A DNA stretch of 64,000 nt from Fulvimarina sp039652615 (GTDB lineage Bacteria; Pseudomonadota; Alphaproteobacteria; Rhizobiales; Rhizobiaceae): positions 1 to 64,000 of the forward strand of contig NZ_JBDJAC010000007.1 in the NCBI RefSeq assembly GCF_039652615.1. Direction: 5' to 3'. Both the position numbers and the translations under genes were made by a program. Positions 8,599-18,441 of this stretch are shown one piece after another (positions within the stretch are counted from its first letter, which is position 1; each line of letters starts with the position of its first letter). The notes beneath the pieces are model-generated. The model was not told the origin of the DNA, did not search any database, and saw only the letters and a program-made list of their open reading frames with translations.

Positions 8599-9393
8599 AT
8601 GCAAGAGCGTTTGCAAACATTCTTTCGTTCGAGACGATGGGAGCAGTTCATTGTCGGCCTGATCGTTTTGAACGCGATCTTCCTTGGTCTGGAGACCAGC
8701 GACAGCGTGATGCAGAGCATCGGCGGGCTGCTGATCGCCTTCGATAGCGCTATCCTTGCGGTCTTTGTCATCGAGATCACCGGGCGGATCTACGCTTTCC
8801 GGAAAGCCTTCTTCCGGGACCCGTGGTCGATTTTCGATTTTACCGTGGTGGGCATCGCGCTCCTGCCTGCGACGGGCCCGCTGACCGTCCTTCGCGCGCT
8901 GAGAATCCTGCGTGTCCTGCGACTGATTTCCGTGATCCCGTCGCTGCGACGGGTGATCGGCGGGCTGATCGCGGCTCTGCCGGGCATGGGCTCGATCGTC
9001 GCGCTTCTCGCGATCACCTTCTACATCTTCGCGGTGATGGCGACGAAGCTGTTTGGCGATACGTTCCCCCAATGGTTCGGCGATCTGGGCGCGTCGATCT
9101 ACACGCTGTTCCAGGTGATGACGCTGGAAAGCTGGTCCATGGGCATCGTGCGGCCGGTCATGGAGGTTCATCCCTATGCCTGGCTTTTCTTCGTGCCTTT
9201 CATCCTTTCGACCACCTACGCCGTGCTCAATCTCTTCATCGGTGTCATCGTCTCCGCCATGCAGGGCGAGCATGATGCGTCGGTCGATGCCGAACACGAG
9301 AAGCGTCGTGACGAGAACGCGGAAATCCTGAGCGAGGTGAAAGCGCTGCGCGCCGAACTTGCGGAAATGCGCGCCGCACGCTCTGAGGGCTGA
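8599..9393 (+). CDS. Voltage-gated sodium channel, NaChBac/NavAb family
   Basis: A 264-residue six-helix subunit expected to assemble as a homotetramer in the inner membrane. S4 carries four arginines at every third position (RALRILRVLR, residues 99-108). The pore loop holds the selectivity motif TLESW at 175-179, followed by SMGIVRPVMEVHPYAW, very like the well-studied NavAb/NavMs channels, so sodium selectivity is likely. S6 (FILSTTYAVLNLFIGVIVSAM) leads into a charged cytosolic coiled-coil tail rich in E and R (about 228-264), as in the family. The ATG at 8599 has GGGAC spaced about 8 bases; a TTG at 8581 is less likely. It may share a transcript with the AEC gene downstream. Such channels are frequent in marine and alkaliphilic bacteria. 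Confidence 0.9.
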   Translation: MQERLQTFFRSRRWEQFIVGLIVLNAIFLGLETSDSVMQSIGGLLIAFDSAILAVFVIEITGRIYAFRKAFFRDPWSIFDFTVVGIALLPATGPLTVLRALRILRVLRLISVIPSLRRVIGGLIAALPGMGSIVALLAITFYIFAVMATKLFGDTFPQWFGDLGASIYTLFQVMTLESWSMGIVRPVMEVHPYAWLFFVPFILSTTYAVLNLFIGVIVSAMQGEHDASVDAEHEKRRDENAEILSEVKALRAELAEMRAARSEG

Positions 9394-9433
9394 GCCGCGA
9401 ACCGGCGGGAAAACCGATAAAAAGGCACTGCCC

Positions 9434-10342
9434 GTGATCTTTGTGACGATCTGGCCGATCTTCGCCCTCATCTGCCTGGGCTTTGTGCTGGCGAAGACGA
9501 ACTTTCCCGATCCCGGCTTCTGGCCGGCGGCGGAACGACTGAATTACTTTCTGCTGTTTCCCGCGCTGCTTGCCTCGAACCTCTCCGATGCGCCGGTGCG
9601 CGATCCGAGCCTTCTGAAACTGGGCGGCGCGATCGCGGTGCTCATTCTTGCCGCCGTATCCCTCCTGATGCTCGTGCGGTGGGCGCGGCCCGAGCCTGCG
9701 GCCCGCTTCGGCCCGCGCTTGCAGGGCGTCGTGCGCTTCAATGTCTATCTGATGCTGGCGACGGTCGCGAGCGTTCTGCCAGACGGCGGGCTGGGACGCG
9801 CCGCAATCATCCTTGCCGTTGCGGTTCCCCTCGTGAACATTCTCTCGGTGCTGGCCCTCACCGAAGGAAAGGACCGCAAAGGACCGCTCGATCTGATCCG
9901 GCCGATCGCCCGTAATCCGCTGATCCTCGCCTGTGTCTTCGGCATCATTCTCGCCTTCATCGGCACGGGGCTTCCCTACGGCATAGGCAGGTTCCTGGAC
10001 CTTCTTGCGCAGGCGAGCCTGCCGCTCGGCCTTCTCTGTGTCGGCGCTGCGCTGCGTCCGGATGCGATGCTGAGGGATGTGACGGCGTTCGGCCAGCTTG
10101 CGGTGGTCAGGCTTCTTCTCATGCCCTGCGCCGCGGCGGCGGTCGCCTATCTGTTCGGTCTCGGGGCGACGGAGACAGCGGTTCTCATCATCTTCGCCTC
10201 CGTTCCAACCGCGCCGACAGCCTATGTGCTGACCCGCCAGCTCGGGGGCGATGGCCCCTTCATGGCCGGCGTCATCACCTCGCAGACCCTGGTCTCGGTT
10301 CTGACGATCCCGCTGATGCTCGCCGTCTTCGGCATCGGTTAG
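9434..10342 (+). CDS. AEC family transporter (auxin efflux carrier fold)
   Basis: A 302-residue integral membrane protein with about ten predicted helices of the AEC/malonate transporter type. Typical stretches are ALICLGFVLAKTNF near the N-terminus, LNYFLLFPALLASNL in the first repeat, the central break RNPLILACVFGIILAFIGTGLP, and the C-terminal FASVPTAPTAYVLTRQLGGDG. The chosen start is the GTG at 9434, 40 bases after the channel gene, because AAAGG lies about 10 bases upstream and it gives the usual length; a longer frame would overlap the channel tail. Substrate is unknown: bacterial members move organic acids, amino acids or malonate. Co-orientation with the sodium channel may be coincidental. 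Confidence 0.85.
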   Translation: MIFVTIWPIFALICLGFVLAKTNFPDPGFWPAAERLNYFLLFPALLASNLSDAPVRDPSLLKLGGAIAVLILAAVSLLMLVRWARPEPAARFGPRLQGVVRFNVYLMLATVASVLPDGGLGRAAIILAVAVPLVNILSVLALTEGKDRKGPLDLIRPIARNPLILACVFGIILAFIGTGLPYGIGRFLDLLAQASLPLGLLCVGAALRPDAMLRDVTAFGQLAVVRLLLMPCAAAAVAYLFGLGATETAVLIIFASVPTAPTAYVLTRQLGGDGPFMAGVITSQTLVSVLTIPLMLAVFGIG

Positions 10343-10377
10343 AGGCGAGGCGCGAGCCAGCCCAAAAAATCAGTGAT

Positions 10378-10402
10378 GGAACCGTAAGCCAGACAACCCG
10401 TT
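10378..10402 (+). promoter_or_regulatory. EcfG-type general stress response promoter
   Basis: GGAAC at 10378-10382 and CGTT at 10399-10402 are separated by exactly 16 bases. This is the consensus of alphaproteobacterial EcfG (sigma-ext) promoters, GGAAC-N16/17-CGTT. It lies 48 bases upstream of the ATG of the small basic protein at 10451, a normal promoter-to-start distance. Confidence 0.75.
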
Positions 10403-10450
10403 CGTACACCAGACGAAGATAAACAATTGAACGAATTGGGAGATACTCAG

Positions 10451-10624
10451 ATGAACCTCGGTCGCATCGTCAAAAGAGCCGTTTCGGCATTCGCTGGCTC
10501 CAAGCGTCGCACCACCGCCAGCCGTCCGACCCGCACGACGAACACCGTCGGCAGAACCAGCCGATCCAGTGGCCAGTCCGACATTGTCCGTGGCGTGACG
10601 AAAATGGCGAAGAAGAAGCTCTGA
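10451..10624 (+). CDS. Small highly basic hypothetical protein (57 aa)
   Basis: A 57-residue protein with about 15 Lys/Arg and a single Asp. It starts MNLGRIVKRAVSAFAG, has a Ser/Thr/Arg-rich low-complexity centre (about 18-42), and ends in MAKKKL. No signal peptide, cysteine pair or known domain is visible; the N-terminal 16 residues could form a short amphipathic helix. The ATG at 10451 has GGGAG spaced about 8 bases. It is bracketed by a consensus EcfG promoter and a strong terminator, so it is an independent stress-induced gene rather than a chance frame. Possible roles include nucleic-acid or membrane binding under stress, but no function can be assigned. Confidence 0.75.
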   Translation: MNLGRIVKRAVSAFAGSKRRTTASRPTRTTNTVGRTSRSSGQSDIVRGVTKMAKKKL

Positions 10625-10657
10625 TCCGGCTTATTGTTCGGGATCAGGAACAGAAAC

Positions 10658-10685
10658 GGGCCGCTCCTCGGGGCGGCCCTTTTTC
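10658..10685 (+). terminator. Rho-independent terminator
   Basis: GGGCCGCTCC (10658-10667) pairs with GGGGCGGCCC (10670-10679) with one T-G pair and a two-base loop, directly followed by TTTTT. It ends the transcript of the 57-aa stress gene. Confidence 0.85.
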
Positions 10686-10783
10686 ATGGTTCAATTTAAA
10701 ACGTAGGCCTCCCTCCGACGCGCGATGGGAGCCGTTCATAAGGTCCCTGTCGTTTCGCGCTACGGACGCCTGCGGCGCCATCT

Positions 10784-11362
10784 TCAAAGAAGGAACCGGT
10801 TAAACAGCCAACCGGTCAGCAGCAGGAGAACCAAGCCGATCATCAGCTGCCTCTTTCCGCCCGCGAGTGCCAGGATGCGATCTCCGAAAATCGCCGCGAG
10901 GAGAGCGAGGCCGTAATAGCGAATGGCGCGGCTGGCGGCGACCGCGAGAATAAAGGTCAGGGGATTGGCACCCAGCGTGCCGGCGCTCAAGGTCGCGAGC
11001 TGAAAGGGAACCGGCGAGAGCGAGACAAGGAAGATAGCCCAGAACAGGTCCTTTCCGGCAAGCTGGGCTTCAGCGGTTCGGTATGTCTCCATCAGGCCAA
11101 GGCCATCCAGAGCCGGCACGACGACCGGATCGAACAGAACCCGACCGAGCCAATAAAAGAGAAACGCGCCGACGAGGCAGCCGGCGAGGATCGCATGGGC
11201 GATCGACACCGCCCGCTTCGGATGAGCGGTCATCAAAGGTATCACGAGCACTTCAAGCGGGATCGGAACCACGGTGCTTTCCAGGAAAGACGCGGCCGTA
11301 AGGCGCAGTTTTCCTGCTCTCTCGCGCACCAGCGCGTTCGAGACACGTTCGGTGAAGCTCAT
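10784..11362 (-). CDS. YqaA/DedA-like (VTT domain) membrane protein
   Basis: A 192-residue inner-membrane protein resembling the YqaA branch of the SNARE-associated/VTT (DedA-like) superfamily. Signatures are FLESTVVPIPLEVLVIPLM near residue 27, GCLVGAFLFYWLGR and a Pro/Arg-bearing segment SLSPVPFQLATLSAGTLGANPLTF, followed by SRAIRYYGLALLAAIFG. Related DedA proteins are lipid scramblases or flippases for undecaprenyl phosphate and others, but YqaA members are not characterised. It stands alone on the minus strand, 83 bases upstream of the start-to-end direction of the transglutaminase-DUF2126 gene; no ribosome site is obvious at the ATG. Confidence 0.8.
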   Translation of the reverse strand: MSFTERVSNALVRERAGKLRLTAASFLESTVVPIPLEVLVIPLMTAHPKRAVSIAHAILAGCLVGAFLFYWLGRVLFDPVVVPALDGLGLMETYRTAEAQLAGKDLFWAIFLVSLSPVPFQLATLSAGTLGANPLTFILAVAASRAIRYYGLALLAAIFGDRILALAGGKRQLMIGLVLLLLTGWLFNRFLL

Positions 11363-11445
11363 GAGAAGCGAACTTTCGGTCGGCGCATGGCATGCGTCGT
11401 GAAAAAGAAGATCCGCCGCGGACGGCGGACCTTTCGGCGTTCAGA

Positions 11446-14400
11446 TCACCTCAAACCGGCCGGCCTGCGCAGATCCAGCGTCATCGGGAAGCTTGGATCG
11501 GCGATTTCCCGCATCGGCGCATACGTGCCCGGCGTATGGCCGATCGGCTCGAAACGCGCCAGACGGCGGGATTCCGCTTCGTAGGAGTTGATCGGAAAGG
11601 TGTCGTAGTTCCGGCCCCCCGGATGGGCGACGTGATAGGTGCAGCCGCCCAGCGACCGGTTTGACCAGGTATCGTAGATGTCGAAGGTGAGGGGCGCATG
11701 CACGGGGATCGTCGGGTGCAGGCCGGACGGTGGCTGCCATGCCTTGAACCGCACGCCGGCGACGGCTTCCTTGCCGTTCCCGGTCGCCGTCATCGGCACT
11801 TCACGGCCGTTGCAGGTGACGATGTGCCGGGCCTTGTCGAAGTTCGACAGTTTGACCTGCAGCCGTTCGACGGACGAATCGACGAAGCGCACCGTGCCGC
11901 CGATCGCGCCGGTCTCGCCCATCACGTGCCAGGGCTCCAGCGCCTGCCGCAGTTCGAGTTCGATGCCTTCCCGCTCGATCTTGCCGCAGAAGGGGAACCG
12001 GAACTCGCTCTGCGCCTCGAACCATTCGGGACGCATCGGATAGCCGGCCCGCGTCAGATCGCCGAGAACGTCGAGAAAATCCTGCCAGACGAATTCCGGC
12101 AGCATGAACCGGTCGTGCAGATTTGTGCCCCACCGCACGAACTTGCCATCTTCAGGCTGCTTCCAGAACTTGGCGATGAGTGCGCGGATCAGGAGCTGCT
12201 GGGCGAGCGACATGCGCGGCTCAGGCGGCATTTCGAAGCCGCGGAACTCCACGAGCCCCAGGCGTCCGGTCGGCCCGTCCGGTGAATAGAGCTTGTCGAT
12301 GCAGATTTCGGCGCGATGGGTGTTGCCCGTCACGTCGATGAGGAGGTTGCGGAACAGTCGATCGACCAGCCATGGCGGCGTGGAAAAACTGTCCTGCGTC
12401 ACCTGGGCCATGGCGATTTCCAGCTCGTAAAGCTGGTCGTGCCGGCCCTCGTCGATACGCGGCGCCTGGCTCGTCGGGCCGATGAACAGGCCGGAGAAGA
12501 GATAGGAGAGCGACGGGTGACGCTGCCAGTAAAGGACCAGTGACTTCAAGAGGTCGGGCCGGCGCAGGAAGGGCGAATCGAGCGGCGTCGCGCCGCCGAC
12601 GACGACGTGATTGCCGCCGCCGGTGCCGGCATGCTTGCCGTCCACCATGAACTTGTCGGTTCCGAGCCGCGACTGGCGCGCATCCTCGTAGACGCCCTGC
12701 GTGATCGCCTTGGCTTCCTCCCAATTCGAAGCCGGATGAACGTTCACCTCGATCACGCCCGGATCGGGCGCGACGCGGATCACGTTGAGGCGCGGATCGT
12801 GCGGCGGCGCATAGCCCTCGATCTGGATCGGCATGTCCAGATCGCGGGCCGCTTCCTCGATCGCGCCGAGAAGATCGAGGTAGGCCTCGGTGAATTCGAG
12901 TGGCGGCATGAAGATGCAAAGCTTGCCGTCACGCGGCTCGACCGACAGCGCGGTTCGCACGAAGCCCTCTATTTCTCCCACTTCCGAAGCGACGGCCGTG
13001 AAGAACGTACCTGCCGGCGCGCGCGATCCGTCCTGTTCGGTCGGCAGTGGGGAGAGAGGCTCCATCTGGCGGCGGCCTGCGACGGTATCGGCCTTGTCCG
13101 AATTGGGATCGTGGGTCTGGCGTTCCGTCCGGCCCCACTGCTCGCGGTTCTGGGGCGGAAGCGGCGGGAAAGGCTGGGTCGGATCGGCCGGATGGATGTA
13201 GGGATAGTCCGACTTGCCGAGATAAGGCAGGGCGGACAGCGGCAGGCGGTAGCCAAGCGCGGAATCGCCCGGCGTCAGATAGAGATGCTTGCGGCGCGTG
13301 CGCCAGCGCTCGGACATCCAGCGCACTTTGCTCGATCGCGACTGCCAGGCCTGAACGGGAAGCACGTGGCCCGTCGGTTTGGACAGGCCACGATCGAAGA
13401 CCTTGGCGAGGCGTGCACGCTCCTCGCGATCCTCGAGCTTGGAGTCGGTCGGCTCCACATTGTCGGGCAGGCCCTGTTCGCGGGCGATCCAGAAGGAGGC
13501 GTCCTCGAAGGCCGGGAGCACGTTGTCCGTCGAAACATCGAGGGCCTTGGCGACGGCCTGGGTGAAGGCTTCCGATTCCTCCGGTCCGACCTGTGTGCCC
13601 GTCTTTTCGCGGGCAACGAGATCGGAATCCTCCCAGATCGGAGCGCCGTCCTTGCGCCAGTAGAGCGAGAAGGTCCAGCGCGGCAGGGTCTCGCCCGGAT
13701 ACCACTTGCCCTGGCCGTAGTGGAGGAAGCCGCCAGGGGCGAAGCGATCGCGCAGGCGTCGGATGAGATCGTCGGCTAGGCCGCGTTTCATCGGGCCGGT
13801 GGCATCGGAATTCCATTCCGGCGCTTCGAATTCATCGATCGACACGAAGGTCGGCTCGCCGCCCATGGTGAGGCGCACGTCGTTTTCCTGCAGCTCGGCA
13901 TCGACCTTCTTGCCGAGGGCGTCTAGCGCCTCCCAGCTGTCGTCGGAGAAGGGATAGGTAACGCGGGGGCGCTCGGAGATGCGGCCGACGGTCATGTCGA
14001 ATTCGAAGTCGACCTCCGCAAAGCCGACGAGACCGGAGATCGGCGCGGCCGAGCGATAATGCGGCGTTGCGGCAAGCGGGATATGGCTTTCGCCCGTCAG
14101 GAGACCCGATGTCGGATCGAGACCGATCCAGCCAGCGCCTGGAATATAAACTTCGGCCCAGGCATGGAGATCGGTGAAGTCGTGGTTCGTTCCGGCGGGG
14201 CCGTCGAGGGCGACGACGTCCGGCTTCAGCTGGATGAGATAGCCGGAGACGAAGCGCGCGGCAAAGCCGAGATGGCGCAGCGTATTGACGAGCAACCAGG
14301 ACGAATCGCGGCAGGAGCCGGAATTCTTGGTCAGCGTTTCGTCCGGCGTCTGAACGCCGGGCTCCATGCGCACGAGATAATCGACGCGGTTCTCGATCTT

Positions 14401-14850
14401 CTGGTTGAGCCCGACGAGGAAGTCGATCGTGCGCTGTTCCGAGCGGTCGATCTCGTCGATGAAGGACTGGAAGGCTTCTCCGGCCGGCTCGGGGTCGAGA
14501 TAGGACTCCAGCTCCTTCTTCACCTCGTCGGAATAGGCGAAGGGAAAGTTCTCCGCTTCCTCCTCAATGAAGAAATCGAACGGATTGTAGACCGTCATGT
14601 CGGCGAGGAGATCGACCTCGATCTTGAACTCGCGCACCGGCTCGGGGAAGACGAAGCGGGCGAGGTAATTGCCGAACGGGTCCTGATGCCAGTTCACGAA
14701 GTTCTCGGAGGGCGAAACCTTCAGCGAATAGGACGGGATGCGCGTGCGCGAGTGGGGTGCCGGTCTGAGCCGGATAACCTGGGGTCCAAGGATCACCGGA
14801 CGGTCGTATTTGTAATGGGTCAGGTGGCGAAGGCTTGCGAGGATCGACAT
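11446..14850 (-). CDS. Large transglutaminase family protein with C-terminal DUF2126
   Basis: An 1134-residue cytoplasmic protein. Residues of about 1-90 form the bacterial transglutaminase N-terminal domain, about 150-260 the catalytic core with an intact triad (Cys180 in GSCRDSS, His229 in DLHAWAEVY, Asp245 in GLDPTSG), and about 320-1130 the DUF2126 region, which opens with LTMGGEPTFVSIDEF. DUF2126 contains an ATP-grasp/glutamine-synthetase-like set of motifs in family descriptions (for example GGGNHVVVGGATPLDSPF and RAEICIDKLYSPDG here). The whole length is usual for this family. It belongs to the same predicted peptide-modifying network as the 5172-8524 pair but is about 3 kb away. It is divergent from the zinc-ribbon metallopeptidase, sharing a 209-base intergenic region. 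Confidence 0.88.
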   Translation of the reverse strand: MSILASLRHLTHYKYDRPVILGPQVIRLRPAPHSRTRIPSYSLKVSPSENFVNWHQDPFGNYLARFVFPEPVREFKIEVDLLADMTVYNPFDFFIEEEAENFPFAYSDEVKKELESYLDPEPAGEAFQSFIDEIDRSEQRTIDFLVGLNQKIENRVDYLVRMEPGVQTPDETLTKNSGSCRDSSWLLVNTLRHLGFAARFVSGYLIQLKPDVVALDGPAGTNHDFTDLHAWAEVYIPGAGWIGLDPTSGLLTGESHIPLAATPHYRSAAPISGLVGFAEVDFEFDMTVGRISERPRVTYPFSDDSWEALDALGKKVDAELQENDVRLTMGGEPTFVSIDEFEAPEWNSDATGPMKRGLADDLIRRLRDRFAPGGFLHYGQGKWYPGETLPRWTFSLYWRKDGAPIWEDSDLVAREKTGTQVGPEESEAFTQAVAKALDVSTDNVLPAFEDASFWIAREQGLPDNVEPTDSKLEDREERARLAKVFDRGLSKPTGHVLPVQAWQSRSSKVRWMSERWRTRRKHLYLTPGDSALGYRLPLSALPYLGKSDYPYIHPADPTQPFPPLPPQNREQWGRTERQTHDPNSDKADTVAGRRQMEPLSPLPTEQDGSRAPAGTFFTAVASEVGEIEGFVRTALSVEPRDGKLCIFMPPLEFTEAYLDLLGAIEEAARDLDMPIQIEGYAPPHDPRLNVIRVAPDPGVIEVNVHPASNWEEAKAITQGVYEDARQSRLGTDKFMVDGKHAGTGGGNHVVVGGATPLDSPFLRRPDLLKSLVLYWQRHPSLSYLFSGLFIGPTSQAPRIDEGRHDQLYELEIAMAQVTQDSFSTPPWLVDRLFRNLLIDVTGNTHRAEICIDKLYSPDGPTGRLGLVEFRGFEMPPEPRMSLAQQLLIRALIAKFWKQPEDGKFVRWGTNLHDRFMLPEFVWQDFLDVLGDLTRAGYPMRPEWFEAQSEFRFPFCGKIEREGIELELRQALEPWHVMGETGAIGGTVRFVDSSVERLQVKLSNFDKARHIVTCNGREVPMTATGNGKEAVAGVRFKAWQPPSGLHPTIPVHAPLTFDIYDTWSNRSLGGCTYHVAHPGGRNYDTFPINSYEAESRRLARFEPIGHTPGTYAPMREIADPSFPMTLDLRRPAGLR

Positions 14851-15059
14851 GGGCGCTTTCTGATTCCGCTTCGGCTTCTTTTGTCACCTAAGCTTTAGAC
14901 CACGTCTCGATCGCGGCAAGGGGCGGTGCCTGTGGTCTTTTCGCGGCATGGACCAATATTTGCCTCTCGAGCCACGAATTGCCGGAACGAAAGCGATCCG
15001 CCTGCATTTAGACGCATCGCTCAAGCGTGAGCGAATCCAATCGCCCCAAGGACCTGAAA

Positions 15060-16157
15060 ATGAAACTGTTTTCCTGCCCGGCCTGTGATCAGGTCGTGTA
15101 TTTCGAGAACGTCTCCTGCGAACGCTGCGGCCGCTCACTCGGTTACGATGCCGGACGGGGAGAAATGATCGCGCTCGAAAAAGAGGACGACTTCTGGAAA
15201 GAAGCCGGCTCCAATTCCGACACCGCGACGCTGAAATATTGCGACAATTATCAATACGGTGTCTGCAACTGGATCTTGCCGGCGACGAGCGAGGATCAGT
15301 ACTGCCTCGCCTGCCGCCACAACGAGACGGTTCCCGATGTCTCAGACCCGGAAAACCTGTCCCGTTGGCAGAGAATGGAGATCGGCAAACACCGGCTGTT
15401 CTATGCCATCAATCGATTCGGCCTGCCGCTGTCGACCCGAAGCGAGCATGAGGAAGGTCTCGGCTTCGACTTTCTCGCAGAGGATAACGGAACCCCCGGC
15501 AATGTCATGACCGGCCACGATCGCGGCCTGATCACCATCGCGCTTGCGGAAGCCGACGACGCCGAACGGGTGAAGCGCCGCGAAGCGATGGGCGAGCCTT
15601 ATCGCACCCTTCTCGGCCACTTCAGACACGAGGTCGGTCACTGGTACTGGGATCGTATCGTGCGCGACGGCAATCCTGGCGCTCTTGAAGCCTGCCGTGC
15701 CCTCTTCGGCGATGATACCGAGGACTATGGCGAAGCGCTTCAGCGCCACTACGAAAACGGACCCAAGCCGAATTGGCAGGAGGAATATGTTTCTTCCTAT
15801 GCCGGTGCCCATGCCTGGGAGGACTTCGCCGAAACCTGGGCGCACTATCTTCACATCGTCGATACGCTGGAAACAGGTCATGCCTGGGGCGTGACCATCG
15901 ACCCGCGTATTCGCGACCAAGGCTTGTTGACGACGAAGATCGCGTTCGACCCCTATGCGCGGGAGACGACGATCAAGGAGATCACGGATGCCTGGTTCGC
16001 GCTCTCCGGGGCGCTCAACTCCTTCAACCGTTCCATGGGGCATCAGGATCTCTATCCGTTCGTTCTGTCCCCGGCGGTGATCGAGAAGCTCGGCTTCATG
16101 CACGACCTCGTGCGCGGTGAGGCGGGGCGCAACGGAAGTCAGCAGCAGGCAGCCTGA
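15060..16157 (+). CDS. Zinc-ribbon putative zinc metallopeptidase
   Basis: A 365-residue protein with an N-terminal zinc ribbon (Cys6, Cys9, Cys20, Cys23 as CPAC and CERC), a second cysteine cluster (Cys61, Cys69, Cys82, Cys85), and a C-terminal metallopeptidase-like region with HEVGH at 190-194 and a downstream conserved EEYVSSYAGAHAWEDFAETWAHYLH segment that can give the third zinc ligand. This matches the putative zinc-binding peptidase family that accompanies transglutaminase/DUF2126 genes. No signal peptide. The ATG at 15060 has AAGGAC about 7 bases upstream, preferred over a GTG at 15027. A near-consensus EcfG site (GGAAC-N16-CATT) lies at 14984-15008. Confidence 0.82.
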   Translation: MKLFSCPACDQVVYFENVSCERCGRSLGYDAGRGEMIALEKEDDFWKEAGSNSDTATLKYCDNYQYGVCNWILPATSEDQYCLACRHNETVPDVSDPENLSRWQRMEIGKHRLFYAINRFGLPLSTRSEHEEGLGFDFLAEDNGTPGNVMTGHDRGLITIALAEADDAERVKRREAMGEPYRTLLGHFRHEVGHWYWDRIVRDGNPGALEACRALFGDDTEDYGEALQRHYENGPKPNWQEEYVSSYAGAHAWEDFAETWAHYLHIVDTLETGHAWGVTIDPRIRDQGLLTTKIAFDPYARETTIKEITDAWFALSGALNSFNRSMGHQDLYPFVLSPAVIEKLGFMHDLVRGEAGRNGSQQQAA

Positions 16158-16554
16158 GATTCACGCGGCAGGCTTGCGATATCGCTCGCGCCCTCGCTCC
16201 TCCACGATTGGCGTCGCTTTCGTCGATTTCAGACAAACGCCCGGTTCGCTTCGAGCCGGGCGTTGCCATATCAGAGATGTTAGATCGGGTGCATGGCTTG
16301 ACGCAAAGGCGGAGATGCAAGTCCGATCAACGGCTTGAATATCCGTTGGAATTCTTTCGAGTTTCGCGGCGCCAGCGGGCAAGCGCAGCAACTGTGTTTG
16401 CGGCAATTAATTTTTGGTCGGCTGGCGGACTGGAACCAGCGTCACGTGCGCCAATTATGTGAATGAGATTGGAGCGCCACGTTCCGTTTGTAACCGCATC
16501 GCATTCAGGCAATCTCCGGGGCTTTTCCGGACGACAAGGACGCAACCTTATTCA
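16158..16554. other. Intergenic region upstream of treZ
   Basis: About 400 bases without a supported gene. It begins with a hairpin (16236-16264) closing the metallopeptidase transcript and ends with the treZ promoter region. An AT-rich stretch (CAATTAATTTTTGG near 16404) and an isolated GGAAC at 16432 are present, but I see no complete sigma-factor consensus. An open frame continues upstream of the treZ ATG from 16414 but lacks codon bias and homology. Confidence 0.6.
16236..16264 (+). terminator. Hairpin terminator after the metallopeptidase gene
   Basis: AACGCCCGG (16236-16244) pairs with CCGGGCGTT (16256-16264), and the stem extends inward through TTCG/CGAG to a tiny loop. There is no T tract on the plus strand, so it is a terminator-like hairpin only. 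Confidence 0.5.

Positions 16555-18437
<1,883 letters not shown>

Positions 18438-18441
<4 letters not shown>

Noticed and set aside
12607..13779. 390-codon plus-strand frame inside the transglutaminase-DUF2126 gene
   Set aside because: Antisense shadow of a well-supported gene; composition is Arg/Gly/Leu-rich with no recognisable motif.
16432..16456. EcfG promoter for treZ at the GGAAC at 16432
   Set aside because: At 16 and 17 bases downstream the sequence is AATT/ATTA, not CGTT, so the -10 element is absent.
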